Below, piece after piece: positions 17,316 through 26,251 of a stretch of 64,000 nucleotides of DNA (position 1 is its first letter; each line of letters opens with the position of its first letter). This DNA is from Enterococcus_G camelliae. GTDB taxonomy: Bacteria > Bacillota > Bacilli > Lactobacillales > Enterococcaceae. Location: assembly GCF_042685105.1 (NCBI RefSeq), contig NZ_JBHUMO010000039.1:62001-126000 (forward strand), read 5' to 3'. Both the position numbers and the translations under genes were made by a program. The notes beneath the pieces are model-generated. The model was not told where the DNA came from. It did not search any database and worked only from the letters and a program-made list of their open reading frames with translations.

Positions 17316-18589
17316 AACATCGTCTTTTTACCATTTTTGGTCCCATTGCGTTGGCTTTGTTAATGGTTCTAGCCATTTTTTTGTCGCCGATTCATTTTAC
17401 GGATAAAAACGAAAAGCTCTGGTCAAAGGCATCTAGTTCTATGTCCGCCAATGTTATCCGTGGCAATGCGATTAAAAATGGGGCGATTGCTTCTGGTGAG
17501 TATGTGCCTTTTTTCGGTTCTTCAGAATTAAGCAGAATTGATGCCTTTCATCCGTCTGTCTTAGCAAAAAAATACCAACGAGGTTATACACCTTTCTTAC
17601 TGGGGGCGCCTGGTACTCAATCTTTGACGCAGTATATGATGATTCGTTCGCTCGGTAGCGAGTTAGCAAACAAAAAAGTGGTCTTTATTATATCACCACA
17701 ATGGTTTGTCAAAGATGGCGTGAACAAGCAGTATTTTGATGCCTATTTTTCGGAAATTCAAACCTATCAATGGTTACTTTCCTTGAAGAAAATTGAGCCA
17801 GCAGACCAATATTTTGCTTCACGGTTAACAACCTATGAAAAGGTATGGCGAAGAAAAAATCTTTTCTCAATGCTAAAACGTGTTGCTAATGGTGAACTAC
17901 CGACGGAGCAACAAAAGAATTGGGCCTCTATTTCTTATCGAATGCTGAATCGTGAAGATGAACTATTCAGCCCGTTGGATATCATTAGCAAAAATCAGCA
18001 AATCCAGAAAGCCACGGCCGAATTGCCAAGTACTTACAGCAATGATGCTTTGACCCAGTTAGCGATTGAAAATGGTAAGCAACATACAACGAATAATCCA
18101 TTTGATATTGACAATCAATTTTTTTCAAAGCGTTTAAAGAAGAAAGTAGCTTCATTAAAAGCATCGCAAATTCACTTTGATTATCAATATTCACCTGAAT
18201 ATTCAGATTTTCAATTGGTACTGAATCAACTTGCTAAAGAAAAAGCTGAGCCATTGTTTATTATTCCTCCTGTAAATAAAAAATGGAGTGAATATACCGG
18301 CTTATCCTTACAAATGCTTCAAGGGTTTAGTAAAAAAATCAACTATCAGTTAAGACAGCAAGGCTTTACCCATATCGCGGATTTTACGAAGGACGCGGAT
18401 GTCCCGTACTTTATGTCTGATACGATTCACTTGGGTTGGTTAGGATGGTTGTCAGCAGATCGGTACATCAAACCGTTCTTAACGACAACTACGGCACAAA
18501 AACCAGACTATCAACTTTCGGATAGCTATTTTTCGCCACAATGGCAAGAAAAAAATCCAGCTACTCTTTCAGCAAATCAAACAAAATAA
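17312..18589 (+). CDS. dltD: D-alanyl-lipoteichoic acid biosynthesis protein DltD
   Basis: This 425-residue protein has an N-terminal membrane anchor (about 5-27) and an extracellular SGNH-hydrolase-like domain. The catalytic serine motif FFGSSELSR lies at about residues 67-75, and the C-terminal block has DTIHLGWLGW with the active-site Asp and His. DltD is thought to move D-alanine from DltX or DltB onto teichoic acids outside the cell. It is the last gene of the operon, starting 4 bases inside dltC, and is followed by a strong terminator. Length is normal for enterococci and lactobacilli. Confidence 0.95.
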   Translation: MKHRLFTIFGPIALALLMVLAIFLSPIHFTDKNEKLWSKASSSMSANVIRGNAIKNGAIASGEYVPFFGSSELSRIDAFHPSVLAKKYQRGYTPFLLGAPGTQSLTQYMMIRSLGSELANKKVVFIISPQWFVKDGVNKQYFDAYFSEIQTYQWLLSLKKIEPADQYFASRLTTYEKVWRRKNLFSMLKRVANGELPTEQQKNWASISYRMLNREDELFSPLDIISKNQQIQKATAELPSTYSNDALTQLAIENGKQHTTNNPFDIDNQFFSKRLKKKVASLKASQIHFDYQYSPEYSDFQLVLNQLAKEKAEPLFIIPPVNKKWSEYTGLSLQMLQGFSKKINYQLRQQGFTHIADFTKDADVPYFMSDTIHLGWLGWLSADRYIKPFLTTTTAQKPDYQLSDSYFSPQWQEKNPATLSANQTK

Positions 18590-18596
18590 GTCAATT

Positions 18597-18650
18597 CCTC
18601 TTTTTCTTGCTTGCTCAAACCACTTGAGTGAGCAAGGAAGAGGTTTTTTT
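18597..18650 (+). terminator. Terminator of the dlt operon
   Basis: CCTCTT...CTTGCTTGCTCAA pairs with TTGAGTGAGCAAG...AAGAGG over 18597-18643, followed by TTTTTTT at 18644-18650. Confidence 0.88.
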
Positions 18651-18722
18651 GTGAAAAAAAGCGGAACCCCATTTTCTTTTTAAAGAATTGTGGTAGCATA
18701 TTTATAAAGGGGTGTGAAAAAG

Positions 18723-19463
18723 ATGAAATTAACTGTCTTAGGATGTTTAGGCGCTTATCCGTATCAAGGTCAAGGAACAACCAGCTATTTACTAGAGGCC
18801 GATGACTTTCACTTATTAATTGATGCAGGGAGTACCACACTTGTTCAATTAGAAAAACAGTTGGATCCACTAGCATTGGATGCAGTTATTTTGAGCCATT
18901 ATCATTTTGATCATATTGCTGATTTAGGGGTCTTGCAATACTATTGGCAATTGTTTCCAGGTAATAAAAAACAGCCAATTTTGCCAATCTATGGTCATGG
19001 TCAAGATGCGATGCATTTCAATGAGCTGACAATGCCAAACGTTTCAAAGGGGATTGACTATCTTCAAGAACAACCACTGGATCTCGGACCGTTTTCAGTT
19101 ACCTTTTTGCGTACTGTCCACCCAGTTATTTGTTATGCTATGCGCTTTTTGGAAAAGAAGACTGGGAAAGTTTTCGTTTTTACGGGAGATTCTGGTTATT
19201 TGGAAGAACTCCATGAATTCGCTTCATCAGCTGATTTATTATTAGCAGATACCTATCTTTTTGAGGGGCAAGAGCACCATCCTGCCCATTTAACATCAAA
19301 AGAAGCAGGTCAACTTGCCAAACAGGCTAAGGCAAAACAGTTGATACTCACACATCTCCCACAAGTTGGTGACTTGGCGCTTTTGGTGCAACAAGCCCAA
19401 CGAGCAGCAGGCATGGAAATTCCTGTTGGTCTAGCAAAAATAAGCCAAACATATAAAATTTAG
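18723..19463 (+). CDS. MBL-fold metal-dependent hydrolase (YhfI-like)
   Basis: This 246-residue metallo-beta-lactamase-fold protein has the metal motif HxHxDH (SHYHFDH, about 56-62), a later TGDSGYLEEL with the bridging Asp, and a C-terminal THL histidine. These fit the RNase Z/YhfI-like branch with two zinc ions. The frame opens at a GTG at 18714, but the Shine-Dalgarno AAGGGG at 18707-18712 sits one base from it and 10 from the ATG at 18723, so the ATG is chosen. It lies 12 bases before the lipoate ligase gene; the same pair occurs in other Firmicutes. The natural substrate is unknown. Confidence 0.85.
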   Translation: MKLTVLGCLGAYPYQGQGTTSYLLEADDFHLLIDAGSTTLVQLEKQLDPLALDAVILSHYHFDHIADLGVLQYYWQLFPGNKKQPILPIYGHGQDAMHFNELTMPNVSKGIDYLQEQPLDLGPFSVTFLRTVHPVICYAMRFLEKKTGKVFVFTGDSGYLEELHEFASSADLLLADTYLFEGQEHHPAHLTSKEAGQLAKQAKAKQLILTHLPQVGDLALLVQQAQRAAGMEIPVGLAKISQTYKI

Positions 19464-19475
19464 GAGGAAGAGAAC

Positions 19476-20480
19476 ATGATTTTTGTACCAAATGAATTGA
19501 CCGATCCACGTTTAAACTTAGCAATTGAAACCTTTTTGTTACAAGAAATGAAAACGGATGAACCGATTTTATTGTTCTATATTAACGAACCATCCATTAT
19601 TATTGGAAGAAATCAAAATACAATTGAAGAAATTAACAAAGACTATGTGGATGAAAAGGGCATTCACGTTGTTCGTCGTTTTAGCGGTGGTGGAGCGGTA
19701 TATCATGATTTTGGGAACTTAAATTTTAGTTTCATTATGCCTGACGATGGCAATTCTTTCCGCGATTTTGAAAAACTAACGAAACCAATAGTGAAAGCTC
19801 TAAATGAAATGGGTGTTGAAGGTGCTCGTTTGAAAGGCCGAAATGATTTGGTGATTGATGATATGAAATTTTCTGGTAATGCCATGTATGCAACCAATGG
19901 ACGCATGTTTGCTCATGGGACCATTATGTTTGATAGTGATATCAATGAAGTGGTTAATGCCTTGAAAGTTCGCAAAGATAAGATTGAATCCAAGGGAATC
20001 AAATCAATTCGTTCACGTGTAACGAATATCAAACCTTTTTTACCTGCTGAAAAGCAAAAGATGACTACGAAAGAATTCCGGCAAGAAATTTTGTTGAAGA
20101 TTTTTGGAGTGGATTCAGTTGATCAAGTAAAAACGTATGAATTAACCGATGCGGATTGGAAGAAGATCAAAGAAATTTCGGAAACCTATTACGCCAATTG
20201 GGACTGGAATTATGGTAAATCGCCAGAATTTGATATTGAACGGCGGAAACGTTTCCCAATAGGCTCAATCGAAGTGCGATTGAATGTCAAAGAAGGGAAA
20301 ATTACTGGAGCAAAAATTTATGGAGATTTCTTTGGTTTAGGTGAAATTAAAGATGTAGAGGATGCGCTAGTAGGGACAAAATATGAAAAAGAAGCGTTAA
20401 AAGAAGTCGTTGATCAAATTGATGTCAAGAAATATTTTGGCAATATTGAAAACGAAGATCTGTTTGAACTGATATATTAG
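19476..20480 (+). CDS. lplA: Lipoate--protein ligase
   Basis: This 334-residue enzyme activates free lipoate with ATP and joins it to lysines of the E2 and GcvH proteins. The catalytic domain carries the RRFSGGGAVYHDFGNLNFSF motif (about 67-86) and the conserved lysine region GRNDLVIDDMKFSGNAM. The C-terminal accessory domain (about 255-334, VRLNVKEGKITGAKIYGDFFG) is present, so the enzyme should both adenylate and transfer. The Shine-Dalgarno AGGAGGAAG precedes the ATG. It is probably cotranscribed with the MBL-fold gene. A long hairpin shared with the converging prolyl-tRNA synthetase gene follows. Confidence 0.95.
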   Translation: MIFVPNELTDPRLNLAIETFLLQEMKTDEPILLFYINEPSIIIGRNQNTIEEINKDYVDEKGIHVVRRFSGGGAVYHDFGNLNFSFIMPDDGNSFRDFEKLTKPIVKALNEMGVEGARLKGRNDLVIDDMKFSGNAMYATNGRMFAHGTIMFDSDINEVVNALKVRKDKIESKGIKSIRSRVTNIKPFLPAEKQKMTTKEFRQEILLKIFGVDSVDQVKTYELTDADWKKIKEISETYYANWDWNYGKSPEFDIERRKRFPIGSIEVRLNVKEGKITGAKIYGDFFGLGEIKDVEDALVGTKYEKEALKEVVDQIDVKKYFGNIENEDLFELIY

Positions 20481-20507
20481 CGTTAACGCAACAAAGGTTG
20501 GTTTATT

Positions 20508-20558
20508 AAAGCGCCCCTCAAAAGTTAGCTGGTTAGTCTAACTTTTGAGGGGCGCTTT
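20508..20558. terminator. Long bidirectional terminator between lplA and proS
   Basis: The arms AAAGCGCCCCTCAAAAGTTAG and CTAACTTTTGAGGGGCGCTTT pair over about 20 bp with a 9-base loop. The very stable stem should end both converging transcripts although the flanking T-runs are short. Confidence 0.85.
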
Positions 20559-22090
20559 CTATTCTTTGNNNNNNNNNNNNNNNNNNNNNNNNNNNNNNNN
20601 NNNNNNNNNNNNNNNNNNNNNNNNNNNNNNNNNNNNNNNNNNNNNNNNNNNNNNNNNNNNNNNNNNNNNNNNNNNNNNNNNNNNNNNNNNNNNNNNNNNN
20701 NGATTAGATCTGTTTCCTTTTTCATTGGTGCTTGGAATGGGATATTGCGCGTTGTAAAACCAGTCTCTTCTTTAATCTTTGCTTCCGTTTCGGCGGAGCC
20801 ATCCCAACCAATCAAAACGAATCCGGTTGGGCGTTGATTTTGTTTGCATGTTTCAATGTGATTTTTTAATTCATCTAACGTATTAATTGTAAAATGTTCA
20901 TTTTCTTTGTTTCGCAGGCGAGCATTTTCCAATAGGCGTTTTGGCATAATCTGTAGTTGTTCTTGAACGAAAGCAAATAACTCCTCGAAAGGAACGGCCA
21001 CTTTGCCATCAATATCGCGAATTTTTGCCATGACCTGTCCATTTTCCAAATCTCTTGGACCACACTCAATACGGATACATGCCCCTTTTAGTTCCCATTC
21101 ATGGAATTTGAAACCAGGCGAATTTTCTGAGTCATCCAAGCGTACACGATAGCCAGCCTCGTTTAAAGACGTGTAAATGGCATCTAGTTTTTCAAGAATA
21201 GCTGGGTTCTTTTTCCATGGGCCAACGGGAAGCAATACAACCTGTGTAGGTGCTACAGTTGGCGGAAAGACTAAGCCATTCTCATCGCCATGAGTCATAA
21301 TAAGTGAACCTAATAAACGAGTTGAGATACCCCAAGAGGTGGTATGCGCTAGGACATGTTGATTTTCTTTTGTTAGGTACGTAATATCAAATGCTTGTGC
21401 AAATTTGGTTCCCATATAATGAGAGGTACCGGCCTGAACTGCCTTGCCATCTTTCATCATTGCTTCAACAGAATAGGTATCCACAGCACCTGCGAAACGT
21501 TCAGATGGGGTTTTTTGACCTTTGTAGACGGGAATGGCTAAAAATTCTTCACACAGACGGGCGTATTCATCAAGAATGTTCATCGTGCGGCGACGTGCGT
21601 CTTCCTCATCAGCATGTGCCGTGTGACCCTCTTGCCAAAGAAATTCAGAGGTTCTCAAAAACGGCAAAGTTTTTTTCTCCCAACGAAAAACATTGGCCCA
21701 TTGATTGATTTCATAAGGTAAGTCCCGATAGGAATGAATCCAATCGGAAAATGCAGAACCAATCATAGTTTCAGAGGTGGGTCTTAAGGCAAGTGGTTCT
21801 TCTAACTTTTCATTTCCAACTTCCGTTACCCAAGGTAATTCCGGTGCAAATCCTTCAATGTGATCGGCTTCTTTCATGAAAAAGCTTTTTGGAATCAACA
21901 TTGGGAAATAAGCATTGCGAATATCTTGGCTTTTTAAAAATTTATTGAATTCTTCTTGAATATGTTCCCATAATTCAAAACCATCAGGACGGAAAATAAT
22001 TGATCCGCGGACAGGTGAATAAGACATTAATTCCGCTTGTTGCACAGTTTGCAAATACCATTGTGTAAAATCATTTGTTTGTTCTGACAT
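20559..22090 (-). CDS. proS: Prolyl-tRNA synthetase, type 3 (archaeal/eukaryote-like), C-terminus lost in gap
   Basis: This class II aminoacyl-tRNA synthetase charges tRNA-Pro. The 463 readable residues show the ProRS motifs: RPTSETMIG (motif 2 region near 103), RWEKKTLPFLRTSEFLWQEGHTAHA split around 133-160, and motif 3 GLVFPPTVAPTQVV. The HTAHA form and absence of the large editing insertion are typical of the type 3 enzymes, not the usual bacterial ProS. An N run removes the last part. A literal reading across it continues into the terminator stem, so the gap length is probably wrong by a frame; a TAG at 20559-20561 is the likelier stop. A T-box leader precedes it. Confidence 0.9.
20569..20701. 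other. Assembly gap inside the 3' end of proS
   Basis: About 133 N. Known type 3 ProRS proteins extend only some 30 residues past the last readable position, so the real missing stretch may be shorter. Confidence 0.95.
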
Positions 22091-22121
22091 ACAATCAGCT
22101 CCTTGTTTGTTGTACTAAATG

Positions 22122-22372
22122 AAGGCAAAAGAAAAAGCCTCTCATCCTCTTTCGAAAGGACGAAATGCTTTGGACATTCGCGGTACCACCTTTGTTGACT
22201 GCTTTTTAGCAATCCCACTTACCAGACGATAAGGAGTCTATTCCTATTGCTTTCACAATAAAACCATTGGTAGGTTCACAGGATGCACATGGTATCGAAG
22301 TTTCAGCCTAGCTTCGATTCTCTTTACGAAGGATTCCTGCTACTAGTCCAAATCCTGTCTTTAGACTACTCA
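22122..22372 (-). promoter_or_regulatory. T-box riboswitch with proline specifier
   Basis: On the minus strand the leader has AGAGAATC and GGCTGAAA of Stem I, and a specifier-loop segment GAACCTAC with codon CCT (Pro) at 22272-22274. The T-box AAGGTGGTACCGCG is at 22179-22192, with UGGU to pair with ACCA of tRNA-Pro. A terminator hairpin (about 22126-22169) ends in TTTTTCTTTT. Uncharged tRNA-Pro should favour antitermination and raise proS expression. Confidence 0.93.
22126..22169 (-). terminator. Regulated terminator of the proS T-box
   Basis: AGCATTTCGTCCTTT pairs with the downstream AAAGAGGATGAGAGGCT, followed by a T-rich run before the proS start. It competes with the T-box antiterminator. 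Confidence 0.85.
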
Positions 22373-22417
22373 ATTGTCTGCCAAAAAGCAAGTCCTTTTC
22401 AAAAAAAGAATAGAAAT

Positions 22418-22446
22418 TTGCAGTCTGATAGGAAAATTCGTATAAT
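22418..22446 (+). promoter_or_regulatory. Promoter of the TrmR-like methyltransferase gene
   Basis: TTGCAG (22418-22423), a 17-base spacer and a perfect TATAAT (22441-22446), about 36 bases before the start codon. Confidence 0.7.
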
Positions 22447-22481
22447 GGATTGATTCTATTTAAAGGAGAGACAAGCGAAAA

Positions 22482-23174
22482 ATGAGAAACGAAATGATGC
22501 ATCGACCGGTTGTGAAACCGGAGCTCGTTCACTACCTACGAACCCAACAAAAACCTTTAGATGGTGAGCTAGGACAAGTGGAACGCGAAGCGAATGAACA
22601 AGGTGTTCCCATTATTCCCCATGAAACAGTGGTATTTTTAAAATTTTTATTGGGTCAGATGAAACCTAAGCAAATTTTAGAAATTGGTGCAGCAATCGGT
22701 TTTTCTTCTAGTTTGATGGCGCAAACCATTACTGACGGACATGTGACTACGATTGACCGATACGATGTGATGATTGAGAAAGCCAAACAAACCTATAAAC
22801 GTCTTCATTTAGAAGAGAAAGTGACTTTACTTGAAGGACAAGCTGCTGATATTTTGGCTGAATTGACTGGACCATACGATTTTATCTTTATGGATAGTGC
22901 CAAATCAAAATATATTACCTTTTTACCAGATTGCATACGATTATTAAAAAAAGGAGGTGTCCTAATGGTTGATGATATTTTTCAAGGGGGAACAGTTTTG
23001 GATCCAATCGAGGAGATTCCCAGAGGACGCCGAGCAATCCATCGGAAACTAAACCAATTTTTAGAAGTCATCAACCACCATCCAGATTTAACGACTTCAC
23101 TTGTTCCATTGGGTGATGGGATTGCATTAATTACCAAAGAAGCTGATGACGTTCAAATTAACATAGAAGACTAA
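22482..23174 (+). CDS. trmR: SAM-dependent O-methyltransferase, TrmR/YrrM-like
   Basis: This 230-residue class I methyltransferase of the Methyltransf_3 family has the SAM-binding motif LEIGAAIGFSSSLMA (about 66-80), the acidic VTTIDRYD end of strand 2 and a metal-site region FMDSAKSKY and VDDIFQGG. In Bacillus the YrrM/TrmR protein methylates 5-hydroxyuridine at tRNA position 34. The family also includes catechol-type methyltransferases, so the RNA substrate is probable, not proven. The start ATG has AAGGAGAG upstream. It is transcribed away from the T-box leader from its own promoter. Confidence 0.85.
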   Translation: MRNEMMHRPVVKPELVHYLRTQQKPLDGELGQVEREANEQGVPIIPHETVVFLKFLLGQMKPKQILEIGAAIGFSSSLMAQTITDGHVTTIDRYDVMIEKAKQTYKRLHLEEKVTLLEGQAADILAELTGPYDFIFMDSAKSKYITFLPDCIRLLKKGGVLMVDDIFQGGTVLDPIEEIPRGRRAIHRKLNQFLEVINHHPDLTTSLVPLGDGIALITKEADDVQINIED

Positions 23175-23235
23175 TTTCAATTAATCTTTCTTTAAGGTTG
23201 ACATGTTATCCTCCTTTTGAAAAGAGGGGAAAGCA

Positions 23236-24069
23236 ATGAAAGGGATAACAGTTATAAAAGGATTGGTCCTACTCAGTATGTTGGGAGGGCTTCTAACTTT
23301 TTTCTCAAAAACGATAAACCATCAATCAAGTGATTCAACGAGTCAATATGCGACGAGCTTGGCTGCTACGCCATTAATTATGGTTCCAGGAACCGATGCC
23401 ACGGTCAATCGATTTGATTCCCTCATCGATTCCTTGAAAAAAAAGATTACAGATATCGATGTGGTAAAAATAGAAGTAAAAACAGATGGAACATTAAAAG
23501 TAGAGGGGACAATGAGCGCAAAAACGAACCACCCGATTTTTGTGATTGGTTTTGAAGACAGTAGTGATCAGACGTTAGCCAAACAAAGTGGCTGGTTCCA
23601 ACAAGCATTACAATACATTCAGACGCGTTATCAAATAAAAACATATAATTACCTTGGTCATTCAAATGGTGGTCTTGTGATAACGGAGTATTTAGAAAAT
23701 CAGACAACGACAAATGATCCAACCCTTGGGAAATTGATGACATTAGGGACACCGTTTAATGATGTATCCTTTGACTATAATGAAAAAGAGGATACGTTTG
23801 ATCAACCGAAAGTAGTGAGTGAGCAATTCGCTAGCTATTTGAAAAAAAATAATCAAATTCCTGAGGGGATCCAAATGATCAATGTCGTAGGAAAGGTTGC
23901 GGGCACCTATTCCGATGGGGTAGTCCCAATAACAAGTGTTCTAGCTGGTAAATTGCTCTATAACAATCTAGCCAGCTACCAGGAACTTATCATAACAGAG
24001 GATAGCCAACATAGTGCATTGGTTCAAAATGAGAAAGTTCAAAAAACAATTGAATCTTTCTTTTGGTAG
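23236..24069 (+). CDS. DUF915 alpha/beta hydrolase, exported
   Basis: This 277-residue protein begins with a lysine, a hydrophobic signal or anchor segment (about 9-24) and then a serine/threonine-rich linker. The hydrolase domain opens with PLIMVPGTDATVNRFD and has the nucleophile elbow GHSNGG (about 141-146), an acid residue in SDGVVPITS and a histidine near the end (SQHSAL), which together give a Ser-Asp-His triad. DUF915 proteins are lipase-like surface hydrolases of Lactobacillales with little-known substrates. The start ATG follows GAGGGGAAAG. It stands alone, followed by tRNA-Arg. Confidence 0.87.
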   Translation: MKGITVIKGLVLLSMLGGLLTFFSKTINHQSSDSTSQYATSLAATPLIMVPGTDATVNRFDSLIDSLKKKITDIDVVKIEVKTDGTLKVEGTMSAKTNHPIFVIGFEDSSDQTLAKQSGWFQQALQYIQTRYQIKTYNYLGHSNGGLVITEYLENQTTTNDPTLGKLMTLGTPFNDVSFDYNEKEDTFDQPKVVSEQFASYLKKNNQIPEGIQMINVVGKVAGTYSDGVVPITSVLAGKLLYNNLASYQELIITEDSQHSALVQNEKVQKTIESFFW

Positions 24070-24139
24070 GAATAATAAATAACAAAAATTCATTGACTTT
24101 CAAGAACGAATTCCCTATAATATTGTTTGTTGCTGAATT

Positions 24140-24213
24140 GTCATAGTAGCTCAGCCGGATAGAGCATCCGCCTTCTAAGCGGACGGTCGGGGGTTCGAAT
24201 CCCTCCTGTGACG
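24140..24213 (+). tRNA. tRNA-Arg (anticodon TCT)
   Basis: The cloverleaf folds fully: acceptor GTCATAG/CTGTGAC with one G-T pair, D-arm GCTC/GAGC, anticodon stem TCCGC/GCGGA with loop CTTCTAA (anticodon TCT), and T-arm GGGGG-TTCGAAT-CCCTC. The discriminator base is G and CCA is not encoded. It reads AGA codons (and AGG). Confidence 0.96.
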
Positions 24214-24233
24214 TAAAAGGTCGCTTATTTTTT

Positions 24234-24279
24234 CCTAATGAAAAAGCTTTTAGATAAGCATTTCATTAGGATTTTTTTT
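24234..24279 (+). terminator. Terminator after tRNA-Arg
   Basis: CCTAATGAAA (24234-24243) pairs perfectly with TTTCATTAGG (24261-24270), followed by ATTTTTTTT. Confidence 0.88.
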
Positions 24280-24480
24280 GTATTTTTTGTTATGTGGTAG
24301 ACGAACTGTACTTCGAACTGGTAAAAGTATCCCACACGTTTTGTCTCATAATAGCATTAGTTTATTATTTTGCAAGAGGTGGTATTTACAGCATTTAGTG
24401 GTGCAACTTTTAACTGTTGTGCATGCTTATTTGAATCTTTTTAGAAAGGCATAATGACATTTGTTTGGTTCGACCTTTCT

Positions 24481-24507
24481 TTAGAAGGCGGATGCTCTAT
24501 CCAGCTG
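24481..24507 (-). repeat. Inverted partial copy of the tRNA-Arg gene
   Basis: On the minus strand this 27-base segment matches tRNA positions 24152-24178 (D-arm to anticodon loop) with one mismatch, in the opposite orientation about 300 bases downstream. It looks like a leftover attachment or recombination product beside the mobile remnants. The surrounding 24280-24640 shows no convincing gene. Confidence 0.85.
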
Positions 24508-24643
24508 CACTGATTGGGTTACGTTGAGAATTTTAAAAGTAGAGTAATCCTTGAATAATTCACAGTATTTAACAGTAACCCTTGTAAACCCTTCTGCTTG
24601 AACAGTTTTTGCAAATTATTTTTTCATCCTTTGGGTGTAAAAA

Positions 24644-24704
24644 GGGCACTCCTTATGGTATTGTTAAGTCGACCAAAACGTCACAATACAAGCAAGGAGT
24701 GCCC
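24644..24704 (+). promoter_or_regulatory. Hairpin hiding the IS1380 transposase ribosome-binding site
   Basis: GGGCACTCCTT (24644-24654) pairs exactly with AAGGAGTGCCC (24694-24704), and TATTGT with ACAATA inside. The right arm contains the Shine-Dalgarno AAGGAG 9 bases before the transposase ATG. Read-through transcripts would mask it, a known way for IS elements to limit activation from outside. Confidence 0.7.
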
Positions 24705-24706
24705 AT

Positions 24707-25150
24707 ATGTCGATTTTACAACACAAACAACTAACTTTCAATAAAAATAATACACTTGCCAACGATGGTGGGAAAATTTCTTCAGATAGTGGTCTTATTC
24801 TGATAAAAGAGTTTATGAACCGGATTGGGTTTTCAAGCATACTTGAAGAGCAAGTAAAACTAACTGACAACCGAAAAAACCCAGATCATACGTATAACGA
24901 TATAATAGAGCAGCTACTTTTACAGCATATCGCTGGCTACTCAAAAGATGTCGCAGCGAATCGATTACGACTAGACCCGATCTTCAAAACTATCTTTTCC
25001 AACAAAAACACTCTGGCATCACAACCAACGATTAGTCGCTTTTTCCAAGCAATCACAAAAGAAACTATCCCTCAGTTTATGCAGGTGGCCCAGTTGTATT
25101 TTGCAAGGCTTTTATACATAAAAGGGGATGCGGACATAATTCTGGACTAA
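24707..25150 (+). pseudogene. IS1380-family transposase, N-terminal fragment
   Basis: The 147 codons begin MSILQHKQLTFNKNNTL and carry the N-terminal part of IS1380-family transposases: the SDSGLILIKEFMNRIGF opening, DIIEQLLLQHIAGY and the first catalytic segment GDADIILD. The family is normally about 420-440 residues. The frame ends at TAA (25148) where IS3-like sequence begins, so the second IS inserted here and the remainder of IS1380 was lost. The start is fixed by AAGGAG in the hairpin upstream. It cannot be active. Confidence 0.85.
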
Positions 25151-25175
25151 AAATTAGTTCAGGAGGTACTCCCTT

Positions 25176-25853
25176 ATGTTTTCTCACAAGAAACGCGAAA
25201 AAGCAATTCAGTTATTTTTAAAGCATGACTGTTCCTATGTTGCCACCATTCAAAAATTAGGTTATCCATCAATCAGTGCATTACGTAGTTGATACAAAGA
25301 GTATCTGATATCTAGAAGACTCCATTCTGAGTAGCAGAAAAAGTCAAAGTATTCTGAAGAACAAAAACGAATAGCTGTAAATCATTATTTTGAATATGGG
25401 CAATGTTATTCTCGTACTGTTCGTATGCTTGGTTATCCAAACAGGGAATCGTTACGGCAATGGTGTGAAGAATTAGCATCTGGGGCTAGAAAAATTCGAA
25501 AAAGTGCAGTAAAGTTAGAAAAAAATCAAAAAAATGATGTGTTGAAAAAATTTTATGAACCACAAATCAATAGAAAACATTTAGCTGAAACGGAAGATAT
25601 AAGCAGAACTACTCTATATCAATGGAAAGACACGTATCTTGGAAATGACTTCCCACTGCGCATGCCACAAGAAAAACAATTACACCAAAAAGATCTGCTT
25701 GTAAAAGAAGTAGAGGAGCTTCAGAAGCAAGTGCACCAATTACAGCTCGAAAAAGCGTTACTTGAAGGAGCGGCTGAACTGTTAAAAAAAGAGAAATCCA
25801 TCAATCTACTTTGCCTATCAAACCAAGAAAGGACAGTACTGATTGATGGCTGA
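25176..25853 (+). pseudogene. IS3-family transposase OrfA with in-frame stops, followed by loss of OrfB
   Basis: One frame runs from ATG 25176 (behind AGGAGGT) to 25853, 226 codons, and is interrupted by TGA where tryptophan is expected (after SALRS) and by TAG about 14 codons later. It has two helix-turn-helix repeats, KLGYPSISALRS and MLGYPNRESLRQW, then a coiled-coil-like EEVEELQKQVHQLQLEKALLEGAAELLKKEK. These are the OrfA features of the IS150-like group of IS3. Similarity stops after NQERTVLID, where group II intron sequence begins. The OrfB DDE integrase is absent. It is a dead copy inside the IS1380 remnant. Confidence 0.85.
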
Positions 25854-26217
25854 AATTAAATTTAAACTGAAGAAACTAACGAAAAGGAACTGGGAAATCA
25901 CTACAAAAGTGAGGATAGAGAAAATTAATCAACTCGTAAGAGATTGGGGGAATTACTATAAGATAAGTAAGGTGAAGAATTTTCTTTTATCCATGGATGC
26001 GAGAGTCAGAAGAATACTAAGAATGTGTATTTGGAAACAATGGAAAACGCCATAAATGAGAAGGAAGAACTTAATGAAGCTAGGGATGAACCGCTATGAA
26101 GCGTATAAAAATAGCTATTCTAGCTAAGAAATTGCAAGAATAGCTCACTCGTGGATCTTAACAACCACGATAACCAATGAACGCTTAGAACGTTTTGGTT
26201 TACTCTTTTTAAGTTAA
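25852..26217 (+). pseudogene. Group II intron reverse transcriptase/maturase, C-terminal remnant
   Basis: The frame encodes the maturase (X) domain end: KINQLVRDWGNYYKISKVKNF, then a helix with RVRRILRMCIWKQWKTP. It is broken by TAA at 26053, continues in the same frame with LMKLGMNRYEAYKNSY and the H-N-H-like end IAHSWILTTTITNERL, is broken again, and ends at TAA 26215. The in-frame stops are point changes, not frameshifts. The reverse-transcriptase domain is missing, lost at the join with the IS3 remnant near 25850. The element cannot move by itself. Confidence 0.85.
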
Positions 26218-26251
26218 ACAGTATCAAAAAGTACACGTGATGTAAAATTGA

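Noticed and set aside
20525..20558. C-terminal tail of ProRS after the gap
   Set aside because: These codons are one arm of the terminator hairpin; the tail has no resemblance to any ProRS end.
25843..26055. A separate 70-residue protein
   Set aside because: It is the conserved maturase end of a group II intron reverse transcriptase with in-frame stops, not an independent gene.
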